Below are positions 18,661 through 29,568 of a stretch of DNA of 64,000 bases, piece after piece (the stretch's first letter is position 1; every line of letters begins with the position of its first letter). The DNA comes from Actinoplanes philippinensis (GTDB lineage Bacteria; Actinomycetota; Actinomycetes; Mycobacteriales; Micromonosporaceae): positions 434,001 to 498,000 of the forward strand of contig NZ_FONV01000003.1 of the NCBI RefSeq assembly GCF_900113015.1, written 5' to 3'. Position numbers and translations under genes: made by a program. The notes under the pieces were generated by a model. The model saw only the letters and a list, made by a program, of their open reading frames with translations. It did not search any database and had not been told where the DNA came from.

Positions 18661-20144
18661 CCGGCTACCTCGACCCGGTTACGGCCGGCCGCCTTGGCCT
18701 CGTAGAGCGCCGCGTCGGCCCGTTTGAGCAGCTCGTCGGAGGTCTCGACGCCGTCCCAGACGGCCAGCCCGGCGGAGAAGGTCTGCCCGAGCGGGGTGGC
18801 GGCGAGGGCCCGGGCCATCGCCCGGCGGGCGTCCCCGACACCGGCGGCCGGCAGCAGCACCACGAACTCCTCGCCGCCGAACCGGGCGATCACGTCGACG
18901 TCGCGCAGGGTGGCGTGCCACGCCGCGCTGGCGGCCTTGAGCAGCTGGTCGCCGGCCGGGTGGCCGAAGGTGTCGTTGTAGCGCTTGAAGTGGTCGAGGT
19001 CGAGGATCGCCACGGCGACCGGCTCGCTGTTGCGGCGGGCCCGTTCCAGGGCGCGGGGCAGCTCGTCGTTCCAGGCGCGCCGGTTCGGCAGGCCGGTCAG
19101 CTCGTCCGAGCGGGCCAGCTCGCGCACCTGGCGGGCCTGTCGTTCGACGTGCCGGATGAGCAGCGCCATCCGTGCGACCACCAGCAGGAACAGCACCGCC
19201 GAGCAGGCCGCGATGCTCCAGCCGTCGGCCACCTCGCCGGACGCGGTCTGCGCGGCCAGCACCGCCGGGGCGATCAGCGACGCGCCGGCGAGCAGCGCCA
19301 GCAGGCCGATGCCGAGCCCCGCGGGGCGGGCGTCCGCCGGGGCCGCCACCTCACGGGCGCCGCGGTGCAGGCAGGCGACACCGAACAGGACGAACGCCAC
19401 CAGGAACACCGATTCCAGGCCCCGCTGCACCCAGGGCAGCTCGAGGACCTCGCCGGTGACGCCCAGGTTGTCGAGCACCACCCAGGCGCAGTCGCCGACC
19501 AGGAAGGCGGTCAGCGAGCCGGTGATCCACCAGAACGGGGCGCCCCGGCTGCCACCACTGCGCAACAGCCGGCTGGTCATCGCGATCAGGAGAAGATCAC
19601 CGATGGGGTACGCCACCTCGGTCGCGTGGGCGAGCCGGTCCATCGGGTCGCCCAGGTTCACCGGCGCGATCACGTACACCCAGGCGAGCAGGCCGAACCC
19701 GGTGGTGATGGTGGCTGCGTCGACGAGCGCCGGCCAGTCCGAGCGCGGGTCGCGCCGCCGGATCAGGACGGCCAGAGCGGCCGCGCACGCCGGGTAGAGG
19801 CCGAGGAAGAACGGGTCGGCCGGGGTCGGCAGGTCGACCAGCCCGTACCAGGCCTCGGAGACGGACGCGACAGCGATGCCGGTGGAGTTGCTGAACACGC
19901 CGGCCGCGAACAGCCACCACGGCAGCCGCTCCGGGCGGGGCAGCCGGTGGGCGCCGACCAGCAGCGCCGCGACGCCGGCCCAGCCGATCCCGACCTGCCA
20001 GCCGGTGAGCCACCACATCTCGTCCGGGAGGAACTGGTACGCGGCGATGGCGAGGGCCGCCATCGCCGCGAAGACCGTCGCCGGCCGTCCGGCCCGTACG
20101 CGCTGTTCCGACACGCCTACCAGGAGACGCCTCGGCGGGACCAT
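18636..20144 (-). CDS. Membrane-bound GGDEF diguanylate cyclase
   Basis: This protein of up to 502 residues has eight to ten predicted membrane segments over residues 20-310, a short linker helix (HVERQARQVRELARSDELTGLPNRRAWN) and a C-terminal GGDEF domain. The active-site motif reads RFGGEEF, a GGEEF variant expected to be active, and DLDHFKRYNDTFGH supplies the metal and guanine contacts. It would make cyclic di-GMP at the membrane in response to an unknown cue. There is no EAL domain. An alternative start is GTG 20114. The gene's last 25 bp overlap the DUF3866 gene tail to tail. Confidence 0.9.
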   Translation of the reverse strand: MVPPRRLLVGVSEQRVRAGRPATVFAAMAALAIAAYQFLPDEMWWLTGWQVGIGWAGVAALLVGAHRLPRPERLPWWLFAAGVFSNSTGIAVASVSEAWYGLVDLPTPADPFFLGLYPACAAALAVLIRRRDPRSDWPALVDAATITTGFGLLAWVYVIAPVNLGDPMDRLAHATEVAYPIGDLLLIAMTSRLLRSGGSRGAPFWWITGSLTAFLVGDCAWVVLDNLGVTGEVLELPWVQRGLESVFLVAFVLFGVACLHRGAREVAAPADARPAGLGIGLLALLAGASLIAPAVLAAQTASGEVADGWSIAACSAVLFLLVVARMALLIRHVERQARQVRELARSDELTGLPNRRAWNDELPRALERARRNSEPVAVAILDLDHFKRYNDTFGHPAGDQLLKAASAAWHATLRDVDVIARFGGEEFVVLLPAAGVGDARRAMARALAATPLGQTFSAGLAVWDGVETSDELLKRADAALYEAKAAGRNRVEVAGQASRLAA

Positions 20145-20229
20145 CCCGGGTGACCGGCCGGGTGCGAACCGGTTGCCTCAGCCCGCCTCCGGACCAGGGG
20201 CGATGCCGGCCCAGGCCGGCATCGCCATC

Positions 20230-20877
20230 TCAGCCCCGCTTGCGGATGAGGGTGACGCCGTCGCGGACCGGCAGCATCACCGAGTCGACGCGCTCGTCGG
20301 TGACGATCCGGTCGTTGAGGCCGGCCACCGCCCGGTCGGACTCGTCGCGGGGGTCGAGGACCCGCCCGTCGCGCAGCACGTTGTCGAAGACCATCAGGCC
20401 GCCCGGCCGCAGCCGCGGCACCAGCGCGTCGTAGTAGTCGGGGTAGCCGGTCTTGTCGGCGTCCACGAACGCGAAGTCGATCAGCGGCTCCGCGGGCAGG
20501 GCACGCAGCGTGTCGAGCGCCGGCGCGATCCGCAGCTCGATCCGGTCGGTCAGCCCGGCTCGCTGCCAGTAGTCGCGAGCCATCGCGGTCCACTCGTCGG
20601 AGACGTCGCAGGCCAGCAGCCGGCCACCGGGCCGCAGCCCGCGGGCGATGCAGATCGAGGAGTAGCCGGTGAACGTGCCGACCTCGACGGCGTACTCGGC
20701 GCCGGTGAGCCGCACCAGCATGGTCAGCAGGGCGCCCTCGTCGTGCGAGACCTGCATGCCGGCGGCGCCCGGCAGCTTCGCCCAGGTCTCGGCGGCCAGG
20801 TCGCGCAGCACGTCGTCAGCGGGCGTGCAATGGGTGAGCAGGTAGTCGCCGACGGCGGGATCGATGATGTCAGCCAT
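20230..20877 (-). CDS. SAM-dependent O-methyltransferase
   Basis: This is a 215-residue class I methyltransferase of the caffeoyl-CoA O-methyltransferase/COMT-like family. The SAM motif is YAVEVGTFTGYSSICIA near residue 60, followed by LLACDVSDEW and the metal-binding DFAFVDADKTGYPDYYD. The catalytic loop has DNVLRDGRV. Substrates of bacterial members are catechols or similar hydroxylated aromatics, not assignable here. It is in the same direction as the pafA side and is a single gene between the diguanylate cyclase and a small membrane protein gene. Confidence 0.9.
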   Translation of the reverse strand: MADIIDPAVGDYLLTHCTPADDVLRDLAAETWAKLPGAAGMQVSHDEGALLTMLVRLTGAEYAVEVGTFTGYSSICIARGLRPGGRLLACDVSDEWTAMARDYWQRAGLTDRIELRIAPALDTLRALPAEPLIDFAFVDADKTGYPDYYDALVPRLRPGGLMVFDNVLRDGRVLDPRDESDRAVAGLNDRIVTDERVDSVMLPVRDGVTLIRKRG

Positions 20878-20933
20878 ACCGGACAGCCTGCCGCAAACCC
20901 GGCGGCCGCGTCTGCCCCGTCGCGCAGCTGTGC

Positions 20934-21134
20934 TCAGGCGCTCAGGATCAGATAGGCCCAGCCGGCCACGAACAGCACGAGGATCAGCGCGAGCACCCAG
21001 GTGGGCACCCGATGGTTGCCCTCACGGTTCTCCTGGATCTCACGACGGATCTTGTCCCGGCGGCGGTCCAGCCGGTTGAGCCGCACCTCGGCCTCGGTGC
21101 GCTCGGTCGGTTCAGGCAGGTCAGGTGTCGTCAT
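20934..21134 (-). CDS. Small tail-anchored membrane protein
   Basis: The 66-residue product has a charged N-terminal half rich in Arg/Glu (RLNRLDRRRDKIRREIQENREG) that is likely helical, and one C-terminal membrane segment (TWVLALILVLFVAGWAYLIL). It has the plan of a tail-anchored protein. It lies on the same strand as pafA, 69 nt after the pafA stop, and could be the last gene of that transcript. I do not recognise a characterised family. Confidence 0.65.
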   Translation of the reverse strand: MTTPDLPEPTERTEAEVRLNRLDRRRDKIRREIQENREGNHRVPTWVLALILVLFVAGWAYLILSA

Positions 21135-21203
21135 AGCCGGGCCAGCCTAGCTCGCCCGGGTGGCCGGCGCCCGCCCCGGTCGGGGTGGACGCCGGCGACC
21201 GCG

Positions 21204-22562
21204 TCACATGCTGGCGATCAGGCGCTCCACCCGCTCGTCGTAGGCCCGGAACGGGTCCTTGCAGAGCACGGTCCGTTGCGCCTGGTCGTTGAGCTTCAGG
21301 TGCACCCAGTCGACGGTGAAGTCGCGCCGCTTCTCCTGGGCGTGCTTGATGAACTCGCCGCGCAGCCGTGCCCGGGTGGTCTGCGGCGGCGTCTCCTTCG
21401 CCTCGAAGATCTGCAGGTCGTTGGCGATCCGGTCGACCTGCTTGCGCTTCTCCATCAGGGCGTAGAGGCCACGGCCACGGCGCACGTCGTGGTACGCCAG
21501 GTCGAGCTGGGCGATCCGCGGATGCGACATCGGGATCTCGTGCTTGGCCTGGTAACGCTCGATCAGCTTGTACTTCGAGACCCAGTCGATCTCGCGGGCC
21601 ACCGGGTCGAGATTTTCCGACTCGATCGCGTTGAGCACCCGGCCCCACAGCTCGACGACCCGCTTGGCGACCGGGTCGCCACCGCGCCGCTCGACGAACT
21701 CGGTCGCCTTCGCCAGATACTCCTGCTGGATCTCCAGCGCGGAGACCTCCTTGTTGTTGGCGAGGCGGATCTTGCGGCGGCCGGTGACGTCGTGGCTGAC
21801 CTCGCGGATCGCCCGGATCGGGTTTTCCAGGGTCAGGTCACGCATCACCACGCCGGCCTCGATCATCCGCAGCACGATGTCGGCGGAGCCCACCTTCAGC
21901 AGGGTGGTGACCTCGTTCATGTTCGAGTCGCCGACGATCACGTGCAGGCGCCGGTAGCGCTCGGCGTCGGCGTGCGGCTCGTCACGGGTGTTGATGATCG
22001 GCCGGGACCGGGTCGTGGCGCTGGAGACGCCCTCCCAGATGTGCTCGGCACGCTGCGACAGGCAGAACACCGCGCCCCGGGGCGTCTGCAGCACCTTGCC
22101 GGCCCCGCAGATCAGCTGGCGGGTCACCAGGAACGGGATGAGCACGTCGGCGAGCCGGCCGAACTCGCCGTGGCGGCTCACCAGATAGTTCTCATGGCAG
22201 CCGTACGAGTTGCCGGCGGAGTCGGTGTTGTTCTTGAAGAGGTAGATCTCCCCCGCGATGCCCTCGTCGTGCAGACGCTTCTCCGCGTCGACGAGAAGGC
22301 CCTCCAGGATCCGCTCGCCGGCCCGGTCGTGGGCGACCAGATCGGTGACGGAGTCGCACTCGGGGGTCGCGTACTCAGGGTGGGAACCGACATCGAGGTA
22401 GAGGCGGGCGCCGTTGCGAAGGAACACGTTGCTGCTGCGTCCCCAGGAGACCACTCGGCGGAACAGGTAGCGGGCCACCTCGTCGGGCGACAGCCGCCGC
22501 TGCCCCCGATAGGTGCACGTGACTCCGTACTCGGTCTCGAGGCCGAAAATTCGCCGTTCCAT
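21204..22562 (-). CDS. pafA: Pup--protein ligase PafA
   Basis: PafA couples the C-terminal Glu of Pup to lysines of target proteins using ATP. The 452-residue product has the glutamine-synthetase-like fold signatures: [10 protein letters not shown] at the start with the metal-binding Glu9, and [15 protein letters not shown] with Asp57, the equivalent of the catalytic Asp. [17 protein letters not shown] and the [19 protein letters not shown] motif follow. The ligase-specific form lacks the insertion loop found in Dop, in agreement with its shorter N-terminal region. It is 106 nt downstream of prcA, with a strong hairpin between them. Confidence 0.97.
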   Translation of the reverse strand: MERRIFGLETEYGVTCTYRGQRRLSPDEVARYLFRRVVSWGRSSNVFLRNGARLYLDVGSHPEYATPECDSVTDLVAHDRAGERILEGLLVDAEKRLHDEGIAGEIYLFKNNTDSAGNSYGCHENYLVSRHGEFGRLADVLIPFLVTRQLICGAGKVLQTPRGAVFCLSQRAEHIWEGVSSATTRSRPIINTRDEPHADAERYRRLHVIVGDSNMNEVTTLLKVGSADIVLRMIEAGVVMRDLTLENPIRAIREVSHDVTGRRKIRLANNKEVSALEIQQEYLAKATEFVERRGGDPVAKRVVELWGRVLNAIESENLDPVAREIDWVSKYKLIERYQAKHEIPMSHPRIAQLDLAYHDVRRGRGLYALMEKRKQVDRIANDLQIFEAKETPPQTTRARLRGEFIKHAQEKRRDFTVDWVHLKLNDQAQRTVLCKDPFRAYDERVERLIASM

Positions 22563-22620
22563 GTCAGAACACTACCGGCAGAAACCGGTTCAGCGGCACC
22601 CACAACCGGCCCTTTCCATG

Positions 22621-22657
22621 ATTGCGGGGCGTGGCCGGCACGACCACGCCCCGCAAT
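22621..22657 (-). terminator. Hairpin terminator after prcA
   Basis: A perfect 14-bp stem (ATTGCGGGGCGTGG, 22621-22634, with its complement at 22644-22657) encloses a 9-nt loop, 12 nt after the prcA stop and before the pafA start. No T-run follows in the minus direction, so termination is inferred from stem strength and position. Confidence 0.75.
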
Positions 22658-22668
22658 CGTCACGCGAA

Positions 22669-23466
22669 CTACTTCTCGGTGTCCTCCGAGGCGGCCGACT
22701 CGGTCGGCTTGCCCTCGGCCGGAGCGGGCGGCGCCGCGTCCACCTCGCCGAGGTCGGCCTCGGACACCGCCTCGTGCCCGAGCAGGGTGGTCAGCGCGGC
22801 GCCCGAGATCCGCCGGAACGCCCGGCCCGGCCGCCGCCGGTCCAGCACGGCCACCTCGAGCTGCTTGTCGGTCAGCTGGCGGGGCTGCCCGTTCTCCCCG
22901 CCGACGCTGCCCAGCGCCTCGGACGCCAGGGCCAGCGCCACGGTCAGCTCGGCCGTCGCGTCGTGCCGCTCGCGCAGCACGTTGCCGATCGCCTCGGCCT
23001 GGCCGCCCATCGCCATGAAGCCCGGCTCGTCCATGACCGAGCCGTCGTAGGTGATCCGGTACAGCTCGTCGGACTCGGGCGAGGCGCCGACCTGCGCGAC
23101 GCAGATCTCCACCTCATACGGCTTCTGCGTCTCGGAGAAGATCGCACCGAGCGTCTGGGTGTACGTGTTGGCCAGGGCCCGGGCGGTCACGTCGCGCCGG
23201 TCGTAGCTCAGGCCGACCATGTCCGCCATCCGCACGCCGCCGCGCCGCAGCGCCTCGAACTCGTTGTACCGCCCGACGGCCGCGAACGCGATCTTGTCGT
23301 AGATCTCGCTGATCTTGCGCAGGGTGGTGATGTTCTCGGCGACCAGCAGGATGCCGCCCTCGTAGGTGAGCACCACGGCCGACCGGCCGCGGGCGATGCC
23401 CTTGCGGGCGTATTCCGAACGGTCCCGCTGGACCTGCTCGGGTGATGCGTAGAACTGCATGGCCAC
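22669..23466 (-). CDS. prcA: Proteasome alpha subunit PrcA
   Basis: The alpha subunit forms the outer rings of the 20S core. GTG 23466 gives a product of 265 residues beginning [20 protein letters not shown], the conserved gate-forming N-terminus; AGGAAGG precedes it. The strands [21 protein letters not shown] and [20 protein letters not shown] are typical. The C-terminal tail is acidic and Ala/Pro-rich and ends SEDTEK, without a terminal hydrophobic motif. prcA follows prcB after 30 nt in the same transcript. Confidence 0.97.
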   Translation of the reverse strand: MAMQFYASPEQVQRDRSEYARKGIARGRSAVVLTYEGGILLVAENITTLRKISEIYDKIAFAAVGRYNEFEALRRGGVRMADMVGLSYDRRDVTARALANTYTQTLGAIFSETQKPYEVEICVAQVGASPESDELYRITYDGSVMDEPGFMAMGGQAEAIGNVLRERHDATAELTVALALASEALGSVGGENGQPRQLTDKQLEVAVLDRRRPGRAFRRISGAALTTLLGHEAVSEADLGEVDAAPPAPAEGKPTESAASEDTEK

Positions 23467-23496
23467 GGGTGGCTACCTTCCTCTCGCCAGTGCGGG

Positions 23497-24336
23497 TCAG
23501 CCGCCCGGGTTCTCGTGACGGCCGGCGACGACCCGCTCGGCCACCGTGGTGATCTCTTCGTCGCTGAGCCGGTGCGTGCCGTTCGCCGTGGCGGTCATCA
23601 CCACCGGGTAGATCTTGCGGATCACGTCCGGCCCGCCGGTCGCGGTGTCGTCGTCGGCCGCGTCGTACAGCGCCTCGACGGCCAGGGCGATCGCGTCCTC
23701 GGTGCTGACGCCGGCCCGGTAGCGCTTCTTCAGGGCCGCCTTGGCGAACAGCGAGCCCGAGCCGATCGCCTCGTAGCCGGTCTCCTCGTAGAGGCCGCCG
23801 GCCACGTCGAAGCTCCAGATCCGGCCGGGACCCACACCCTCGGCCGGGGACAGGTCGAACCCGGCGAACAACGGGACCACGGCCAGGCCCTGCATGGCCG
23901 CGCCCAGGTTGCCCCGCACCATCGCGGCCAGGCGGTTCGCCTTGCCGTCGAGCGAGAGCATGGCGCCCTCGATCTTCTCGTAGTGCTCCAGCTCGACCTG
24001 GAACAGGCGGATCAGCTCGATGCCGATGCCGGCCGTGCCGGCGATGCCGATCAGCGAATACGCGTCGGCCGGGTGCACCTTCTTGATGTCCCGGCTGGCG
24101 ATCAGGTTGCCCATGGTCGCCCGGCGGTCACCGGCCATCACCACACCGTCGGCCGTCGCGATCGCGACGATCGTGGTGCCGTGCGGCGCGATGTCGGCGG
24201 ACAGGCCGGGCGGCAGCGGCCGGCGGCCCGGGAGCAGCTCCGGGGCGGCCTGACTCAGGAACTGCGTGAAGGAGGACGTCGAAGTGCTGGTGAAGAAATC
24301 CGGTAGACGCCCGGATGGATCAAAGCCCGTCGCCAC
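23497..24336 (-). CDS. prcB: Proteasome beta subunit PrcB
   Basis: The catalytic subunit starts at GTG 24336, chosen because AAAGGAACCAC precedes it. The 279-residue precursor carries a 53-residue propeptide (with SFTQFL) that is cut before the active Thr54 in [11 protein letters not shown]. Strands with [18 protein letters not shown] and the catalytic Lys/Asp context follow. [15 protein letters not shown] supplies the second conserved segment. The subunit forms the inner rings of the proteasome and degrades Pup-tagged proteins. A hairpin precedes it after pup, and prcA follows. Confidence 0.97.
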   Translation of the reverse strand: MATGFDPSGRLPDFFTSTSTSSFTQFLSQAAPELLPGRRPLPPGLSADIAPHGTTIVAIATADGVVMAGDRRATMGNLIASRDIKKVHPADAYSLIGIAGTAGIGIELIRLFQVELEHYEKIEGAMLSLDGKANRLAAMVRGNLGAAMQGLAVVPLFAGFDLSPAEGVGPGRIWSFDVAGGLYEETGYEAIGSGSLFAKAALKKRYRAGVSTEDAIALAVEALYDAADDDTATGGPDVIRKIYPVVMTATANGTHRLSDEEITTVAERVVAGRHENPGG

Positions 24337-24428
24337 GTGGTTCCTTTCAGGTACGTGCAGTTGAGGCACACTATCCCGCCGGAGCGTGCGGGCGCGCTCA
24401 ACATCATCGACATGTGGTGAGGAAATGG

Positions 24429-24455
24429 CGGACGCCGCCGAAACGGCGGCGTCCG
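24429..24455 (-). terminator. Hairpin between pup and prcB
   Basis: A 12-bp perfect stem with an AAA loop (arms 24429-24440 and 24444-24455) lies 25 nt after the pup stop and about 93 nt before the prcB start. On the minus strand CATTTCC follows, a weak T-run. It could reduce transcription into prcBA relative to pup. Confidence 0.6.
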
Positions 24456-24479
24456 GTCATTCAGAAACGGACAAAGACG

Positions 24480-24695
24480 TCACTGACCGCCCTTTTGGAC
24501 ATAGCCTCGGACGAACTCCTCAGCGTTCTCCTCCAGGACCGAGTCGATCTCATCGAGGAGATCGTCGACGTCCTCGGTGATCTCGGCGTGCCGTTCCGCT
24601 ACCTCGGGATTGGCCTCGACGGTGACGTCCTCGATCTGCTGGTCGCTGGAGCCCTTGCTGCTCTGCGACTGACCACCTGTGTCTCGGGTTGCCAT
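24480..24695 (-). CDS. pup: Prokaryotic ubiquitin-like protein Pup
   Basis: Pup is the 71-residue modifier, disordered and acidic, that marks proteins for the proteasome. The ATG has an excellent ribosome site (AGAAGGGGGACATCC). The sequence contains the ARC-binding helical segment (EITEDVDDLLDEIDSVLEEN) and ends VQKGGQ, so the terminal Gln must be deamidated by Dop before PafA can use it. The gene is 102 nt after the dop stop, and a hairpin follows before prcB. Confidence 0.97.
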   Translation of the reverse strand: MATRDTGGQSQSSKGSSDQQIEDVTVEANPEVAERHAEITEDVDDLLDEIDSVLEENAEEFVRGYVQKGGQ

Positions 24696-24797
24696 GGATG
24701 TCCCCCTTCTCAGCCGTCCCCGAAGTCCTGCAACATCGGGTTGGGAAAAACCTACCTCGCGCCTATGACGAAACGGCCCGCCGGAACGGGTGTTTTA

Positions 24798-26315
24798 TTA
24801 CCGGCTCGTGATCACCTCGAGCAGATCCTTCGCGCTCTCACACGTGTCGAACAGCGCGCCGACATGCTTCTTGGTACCGCGTTCCGGCTCCATCATGGGC
24901 ACCCGGACCAGGGACTCCCGGCCCACGTCGAAGATCACCGAGTCCCAGCTGGCGGCGACCACCTCGGAGGCGTACTGCGCGAGGCAGCGGCCCCGGAAGT
25001 AGGCCCGGGTGTCCTCCGGCGGCTCGTACATGGCGCGCTGCGTGACGTCGGGGTCGAGCAGGGTCTTCATCGATCCACGGGCGACCAGGCGGTGGTAGAG
25101 GCCCTTCTCCGGCCGCACGTCGGAATACTGCAGGTCGACGAGCTGGAGCTTGGGCGACGACCAGCCCAGGTTCTCCCGCTCCCGGTAGCCCTCCAGCAGG
25201 CGCAGCTTGGCCACCCAGTCCAGGCTGTCGGAGAGCAGCATCGGGTCACGGCCGAGCTTGTCGAGCGCGTCCTCCCACCGGTCCAGCACGTCGGCGGTCT
25301 GCTCGTCGACGTCGGCGCCGAGCCGGTCGTCGACGAACTGGCGGGCCCGCTCGTAGTAGGCCCACTGCAGGTCCAGCGCGGTGAGCCGGCGGCCGTCACG
25401 CAGCCGCATCAGGTGCTTGAGCGCCGGGTCGTGGCTGACCGCCTTGAGCTCACTGACCGGGTCGGCGATGCCCAGCTCGCCGGTGAACACCTTCTCCTCG
25501 ATCATGTTGAGGATCAGGGCGGTGGTGCCCACCTTGAGGTAGGTGGAGATCTCCGACAGGTTCGCGTCGCCGATGATCACGTGCAGACGACGATACTTGT
25601 CGGCGTCGGAGTGCGGCTCGTCACGGGTGTTGATGATCGGCCGCTTGAGGGTCGTCTCCAGCCCCACCTCGACCTCGAAGAAGTCGGCACGCGAGGAGAT
25701 CTGGAAACCCGCGCCGCTGCCGTCCTGGCCGATGCCCACGCGACCGGCGCCACAGAAGATCTGCCGGGTCACGAAGAACGGCGTGAGGTGGGCGACGATG
25801 TCGGCGAACGCGGTCTGCCGGCGCATCAGGTAGTTCTCGTGCGCTCCGTACGACGCGCCCTTGTTGTCGGTGTTGTTCTTGTAGAGCTGAATCCGGTGGG
25901 CGCCCGGGATGGTGGCGGCGCGGCGCGAGGCCTCGGCCATCACCCGCTCGCCCGCCTTGTCCCACTTGACCACGTCGAGCGGGTTGGTCACCTCGGGCGT
26001 GCTGTACTCCGGGTGGGCGTGATCGACGTAGAGGCGGGCACCGTTGGTCAGTATCACGTTGGCCAGGCCGAGATCCTCGTCGGCGAGCGCCTCGGCCGGG
26101 TCGTAGGCGGCGCCGGAGTAGGTGAAGCCGCGGGCGTCACGCAGCGGCGACTCCTCCTCGTAGTCCCACCGGGCGCGGCCCTTGCTGCTGAGCTCGGGAC
26201 GGGCGCCATAGGCGTTGACCACCTGGGACGACGTGACCATCGGATTGGCTCCGGGCTGACCGGGAACCGAAATGCCGTACTCGACCTCGGTCCCCATAAT
26301 CCGTCGAACGCTCAT
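24798..26315 (-). CDS. dop: Pup deamidase/depupylase Dop
   Basis: Dop converts the C-terminal Gln of Pup to Glu and removes Pup from conjugates. ATG 26315 gives 505 residues beginning [19 protein letters not shown]. It shares the PafA fold: [14 protein letters not shown] with Asp98, [36 protein letters not shown]. The Dop-specific loop after residue 40 ([19 protein letters not shown]) distinguishes it from PafA. It is the second gene after arc in the minus direction, separated from arc by an acyltransferase gene. Confidence 0.97.
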   Translation of the reverse strand: MSVRRIMGTEVEYGISVPGQPGANPMVTSSQVVNAYGARPELSSKGRARWDYEEESPLRDARGFTYSGAAYDPAEALADEDLGLANVILTNGARLYVDHAHPEYSTPEVTNPLDVVKWDKAGERVMAEASRRAATIPGAHRIQLYKNNTDNKGASYGAHENYLMRRQTAFADIVAHLTPFFVTRQIFCGAGRVGIGQDGSGAGFQISSRADFFEVEVGLETTLKRPIINTRDEPHSDADKYRRLHVIIGDANLSEISTYLKVGTTALILNMIEEKVFTGELGIADPVSELKAVSHDPALKHLMRLRDGRRLTALDLQWAYYERARQFVDDRLGADVDEQTADVLDRWEDALDKLGRDPMLLSDSLDWVAKLRLLEGYRERENLGWSSPKLQLVDLQYSDVRPEKGLYHRLVARGSMKTLLDPDVTQRAMYEPPEDTRAYFRGRCLAQYASEVVAASWDSVIFDVGRESLVRVPMMEPERGTKKHVGALFDTCESAKDLLEVITSR

Positions 26316-26362
26316 GCGACCACCCTGTCCGCCACGAAGCTGCGCCTGCTCATGCATCGAGC

Positions 26363-27553
26363 CTAGACGCTTTCATATCGCTTTCCGAAGCTCCCCGTAC
26401 GCGCGTCTGTACCTTGCGTGGCGATGTTGATCACGATGTCCCGCCGGGCGAGAGCCTGCGCGGGCCGTTCGATCCAGCGATGGCCTGCCCAGGCCACGGC
26501 CGGTGCGGCGATCAGGAAGGCGACCGCGGTGAGCACCGGGTCGGGGGTGCTCCAGCGGATCACCGCGAGCACCGGCAGGTGAAGCAGATAGAGCGAATAG
26601 CTGATCGCCCCCAGCCCCACGAGGACCTTCGGGAGCCGGCGGCCGCGCAGCAGGAAGGCGATCGCGAACGTTCCCGCGACCGCGGCCGCCACGCCCGGTG
26701 ACGTCCGTACCGCCGTCCCCGCGGCGACCAGGCCGAGGACCACGACCGCCGCCGGGCGTGCGGTCTGCCGGTGCTGCGCCCGGTAGATCACCGTCCCGGC
26801 GAACATCACCGCGAGCATCTGCGTGGCCTGCGCCGACGACGCGCTGGTCACCTGGTCGGTGGCATGGCCGTTGAGAAGCGGCAGGGCGGTCGCGGCGATC
26901 CCGGCGGTCCCGGCCGCGAGGACGAGACGTCGCTTTCCGCTGAGGTACGCCCAGAGCACCGCCCCCAGCAGCACCACGGCCACCACCGCGGTGATCCGGC
27001 GGGCCACGACGCCCCCGCCGAGCAGATCGCCGGGCAACCGGGCCGCCGCCAGCACGGTGAGCCCGGCCGCCCACCAGGCGCTGTCCCGGTGCCGGCCCCA
27101 TCCGAACAGCCCGGCCACGACGAGGTAGAAGACCATCTCGAAGGAGAGCGTCCAGAACGGGCGGAGCACACCACGGGTGCCGATCAGGTCCTGGAGCATG
27201 GTCATGTGCCCGAGGACGCTCGCCGTGGTCTCGCCGGTCAGCTGATCGGGCATGCGCATGATCCCGGCCGCGGCCAGACCGATGGTGATCAGGACAGCGG
27301 CCAGGTACGCCGGGTAGATCCGCAGCAGCCGGCCGATCCAGAAGCGCCGCAGATCGCCGTGCCGCTCCAGGGACATCGGGATGACGTAGCCGCTGACCAG
27401 GAAGAAGAGCAGGACGCCGTACTTGCCGAGGTCGACGACGGCGTAGATCCGCAGGTGCGGGTCCCGGCCGAGGACGACCGGGCTGAGATGGAAGACGGCG
27501 ACGACGGTGGCGGCCCACCCGCGGAGGGCGTCGAGCCAGGCCAGACGGGTCAT
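26363..27553 (-). CDS. Acyltransferase-3 family membrane protein
   Basis: This 396-residue integral membrane protein has about ten predicted segments. The family signature at the N-terminus is [19 protein letters not shown] with the conserved His, followed by [12 protein letters not shown] and [17 protein letters not shown]. Such enzymes transfer acyl groups to sugars or lipids of the envelope. The gene stands between arc and dop, with 59 nt to arc and 47 nt to dop, on the same strand, so it is embedded in the proteasome locus. Nothing in its sequence links it to pupylation. Confidence 0.88.
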   Translation of the reverse strand: MTRLAWLDALRGWAATVVAVFHLSPVVLGRDPHLRIYAVVDLGKYGVLLFFLVSGYVIPMSLERHGDLRRFWIGRLLRIYPAYLAAVLITIGLAAAGIMRMPDQLTGETTASVLGHMTMLQDLIGTRGVLRPFWTLSFEMVFYLVVAGLFGWGRHRDSAWWAAGLTVLAAARLPGDLLGGGVVARRITAVVAVVLLGAVLWAYLSGKRRLVLAAGTAGIAATALPLLNGHATDQVTSASSAQATQMLAVMFAGTVIYRAQHRQTARPAAVVVLGLVAAGTAVRTSPGVAAAVAGTFAIAFLLRGRRLPKVLVGLGAISYSLYLLHLPVLAVIRWSTPDPVLTAVAFLIAAPAVAWAGHRWIERPAQALARRDIVINIATQGTDARTGSFGKRYESV

Positions 27554-27569
27554 ACGGGATGAACGAGAG

Positions 27570-27598
27570 CGGGGCCGGAGGGAAACCCTCCGGCCCCG
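27570..27598 (-). terminator. Hairpin terminator after arc
   Basis: A 13-bp perfect stem with an AAA loop (arms 27570-27582 and 27586-27598) sits in the 59-nt gap between the arc stop and the acyltransferase start. No T-run follows. It suggests that arc is transcribed as a unit of its own, with limited readthrough. Confidence 0.8.
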
Positions 27599-27612
27599 AT
27601 CGTGGACCGGTG

Positions 27613-29394
27613 TTACAGGTACTGACCGGTGTTGGTCGCGGTCTCGATGGACCGGCCGGCCTCGGCGCCCTTGCCACCGGAGACGAGCGTGCGGATGTAG
27701 ACGATCCGCTCGCCCTTCTTGCCGGAGATCCGGGCCCAGTCGTCCGGGTTCGTGGTGTTCGGCAGGTCCTCGTTCTCCCGGAACTCGTCGACGCAGCTGT
27801 CGAGCAGGTGCTGCAGCCGGAGACCCTTCTTGCCGGAGGTGAGGAACTCCTTGATCGCCATCTTCTTGCCGCGGTCGACGATGTTCTGGATCATCGCGCC
27901 GGAGTTGAAGTCCTTGAAGTACAGGACCTCCTTGTCACCGTTGGCGTAGGTGACCTCCAGGAAGCGGTTCTCCTCGGTCTCCGTGTACATCCGGAGGACG
28001 ACCGCCTCGATCATCGCGGCGACCGTCGCGTCCCGGTTGCCACCGTGCTCGGCGAGGTCGTCCCCGCTGAGCGGCAGGTCCGCCAGGATGTACTTGGCGA
28101 AGATGTCCTTCGCCGCCTCCGCGTCCGGGCGCTCGATCTTGATCTTCACGTCGAGCCGGCCGGGTCGCAGGATGGCCGGGTCGATCATGTCCTCCCGGTT
28201 GGAGGCGCCGATCACGATCACGTTCTCCAGGCCCTCGACACCGTCGATCTCGCTGAGCAGCTGAGGAACGATCGTGTTCTCCACGTCACTGGAGACACCC
28301 GAGCCACGGGTCCGGAAGATCGAGTCCATCTCGTCGAAGAACACGATCACCGGGGTGCCCTCGCCGGCCTTCTCCCGAGCCCGCTGGAAGACCAGGCGGA
28401 TGTGCCGCTCGGTCTCACCCACGTACTTGTTGAGCAGCTCCGGGCCCTTGATGTTGAGGAAGTAGCTGGTGTGCTTCTCCTCGCCACGCCGCTCGGCGAT
28501 CTTCTTGGCCAGCGAGTTGGCCACCGCCTTGGCGATCAGGGTCTTGCCACAGCCGGGCGGGCCGTAGAGCAGGATGCCCTTCGGCGGGCGCAGCTGGTGC
28601 TCCCGGAACAGGTCGGCGTGCAGGAACGGCAGCTCGACCGCGTCGCGGATCTGCTCGATCTGGGAGTGCAGGCCACCGATGTCGCTGTAGTCGACGTCGG
28701 GCACCTCCTCCAGGACCAGCTCCTCGACCTCGCTCTTCGGGATCCGCTCGTACGCATACGCCGAACGGGGCTCGATCATGAGCGAGTCACCGGCGCGCAG
28801 CTTGTCGATGTCGAGCGAGTCGGCGAGGAACACGATGCGCTCCTCGTCGGCGTGCGACATCACCAGCGCCCGGTCGCGGGGGCCGCCGGACGGGTTGTCC
28901 AGCACCTCCTTGAGCGAGACGACCTCGCCGGTGCGCTCGAAGCCGAACGCGTCGACGACGTTGAGAGCATCGTTCAGCAGGACTTCCTGTCCGCGCTGGA
29001 GCTCGTCGGCGGCGAGTGACGGTGAGACCGCCACCCGCAGCTTGCGGCCACCGGTGAACACGTCCACCGTGCCGTCCTCGTGTGCCGCCAGGAACACGCC
29101 GTAGCCGCTGGGCGGCTGGGCGAGCCGGTCAATCTCTTCCTTGAGAGTGACGATCTGGGCCCGGGCTTCCTTGAGGGTCGCCACGAGCCGCTCGTTGTTC
29201 TCGGTCACTCGGGCCAGCTGCGCCTGCGTTGCCGCGAGCCGTTCCTCGAGCTGCCGGACGTGTCGGGGGCTCTCCGTCAACTTCCGCCGAACCAGGGCGA
29301 GCTCTTCTTGCAAGAACGCGACCTGGCTGGAGAGATCGTTGACTTCCTTCTCCGCTCGCGCGGCGCGGGAGTCCGCTTCGTCGCTACGTGCCAC
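27613..29394 (-). CDS. arc: Proteasomal AAA ATPase ARC/Mpa
   Basis: The 593-residue ring ATPase recognises pupylated proteins and feeds them to the 20S core. GTG 29394 is preceded by GGGAGGTGGGAC. The order is a coiled coil (residues 1-75), OB-fold interdomain region, AAA domain with Walker A GPPGCGKT, Walker [13 protein letters not shown] and the arginine-finger region, then the helical end. The last residues are TNTGQYL, whose penultimate Tyr is the docking signal for the alpha ring. A hairpin follows the gene. Confidence 0.97.
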   Translation of the reverse strand: MARSDEADSRAARAEKEVNDLSSQVAFLQEELALVRRKLTESPRHVRQLEERLAATQAQLARVTENNERLVATLKEARAQIVTLKEEIDRLAQPPSGYGVFLAAHEDGTVDVFTGGRKLRVAVSPSLAADELQRGQEVLLNDALNVVDAFGFERTGEVVSLKEVLDNPSGGPRDRALVMSHADEERIVFLADSLDIDKLRAGDSLMIEPRSAYAYERIPKSEVEELVLEEVPDVDYSDIGGLHSQIEQIRDAVELPFLHADLFREHQLRPPKGILLYGPPGCGKTLIAKAVANSLAKKIAERRGEEKHTSYFLNIKGPELLNKYVGETERHIRLVFQRAREKAGEGTPVIVFFDEMDSIFRTRGSGVSSDVENTIVPQLLSEIDGVEGLENVIVIGASNREDMIDPAILRPGRLDVKIKIERPDAEAAKDIFAKYILADLPLSGDDLAEHGGNRDATVAAMIEAVVLRMYTETEENRFLEVTYANGDKEVLYFKDFNSGAMIQNIVDRGKKMAIKEFLTSGKKGLRLQHLLDSCVDEFRENEDLPNTTNPDDWARISGKKGERIVYIRTLVSGGKGAEAGRSIETATNTGQYL

Positions 29395-29568
29395 GTCCCA
29401 CCTCCCCGGGGGGCTCGAACGTTATGGCTCAACACTAGCCGTTCAGAAACCGTTTTTGACCCATGCAACACCCTCGTCACCGACTCTTGATCGATTGGTG
29501 CGACGGCGGCTGAGCCGGTCGGTCAGAGTTCGGGTACCGTCGGCCCCGACGGGTTGCGGGAGGTAGAT

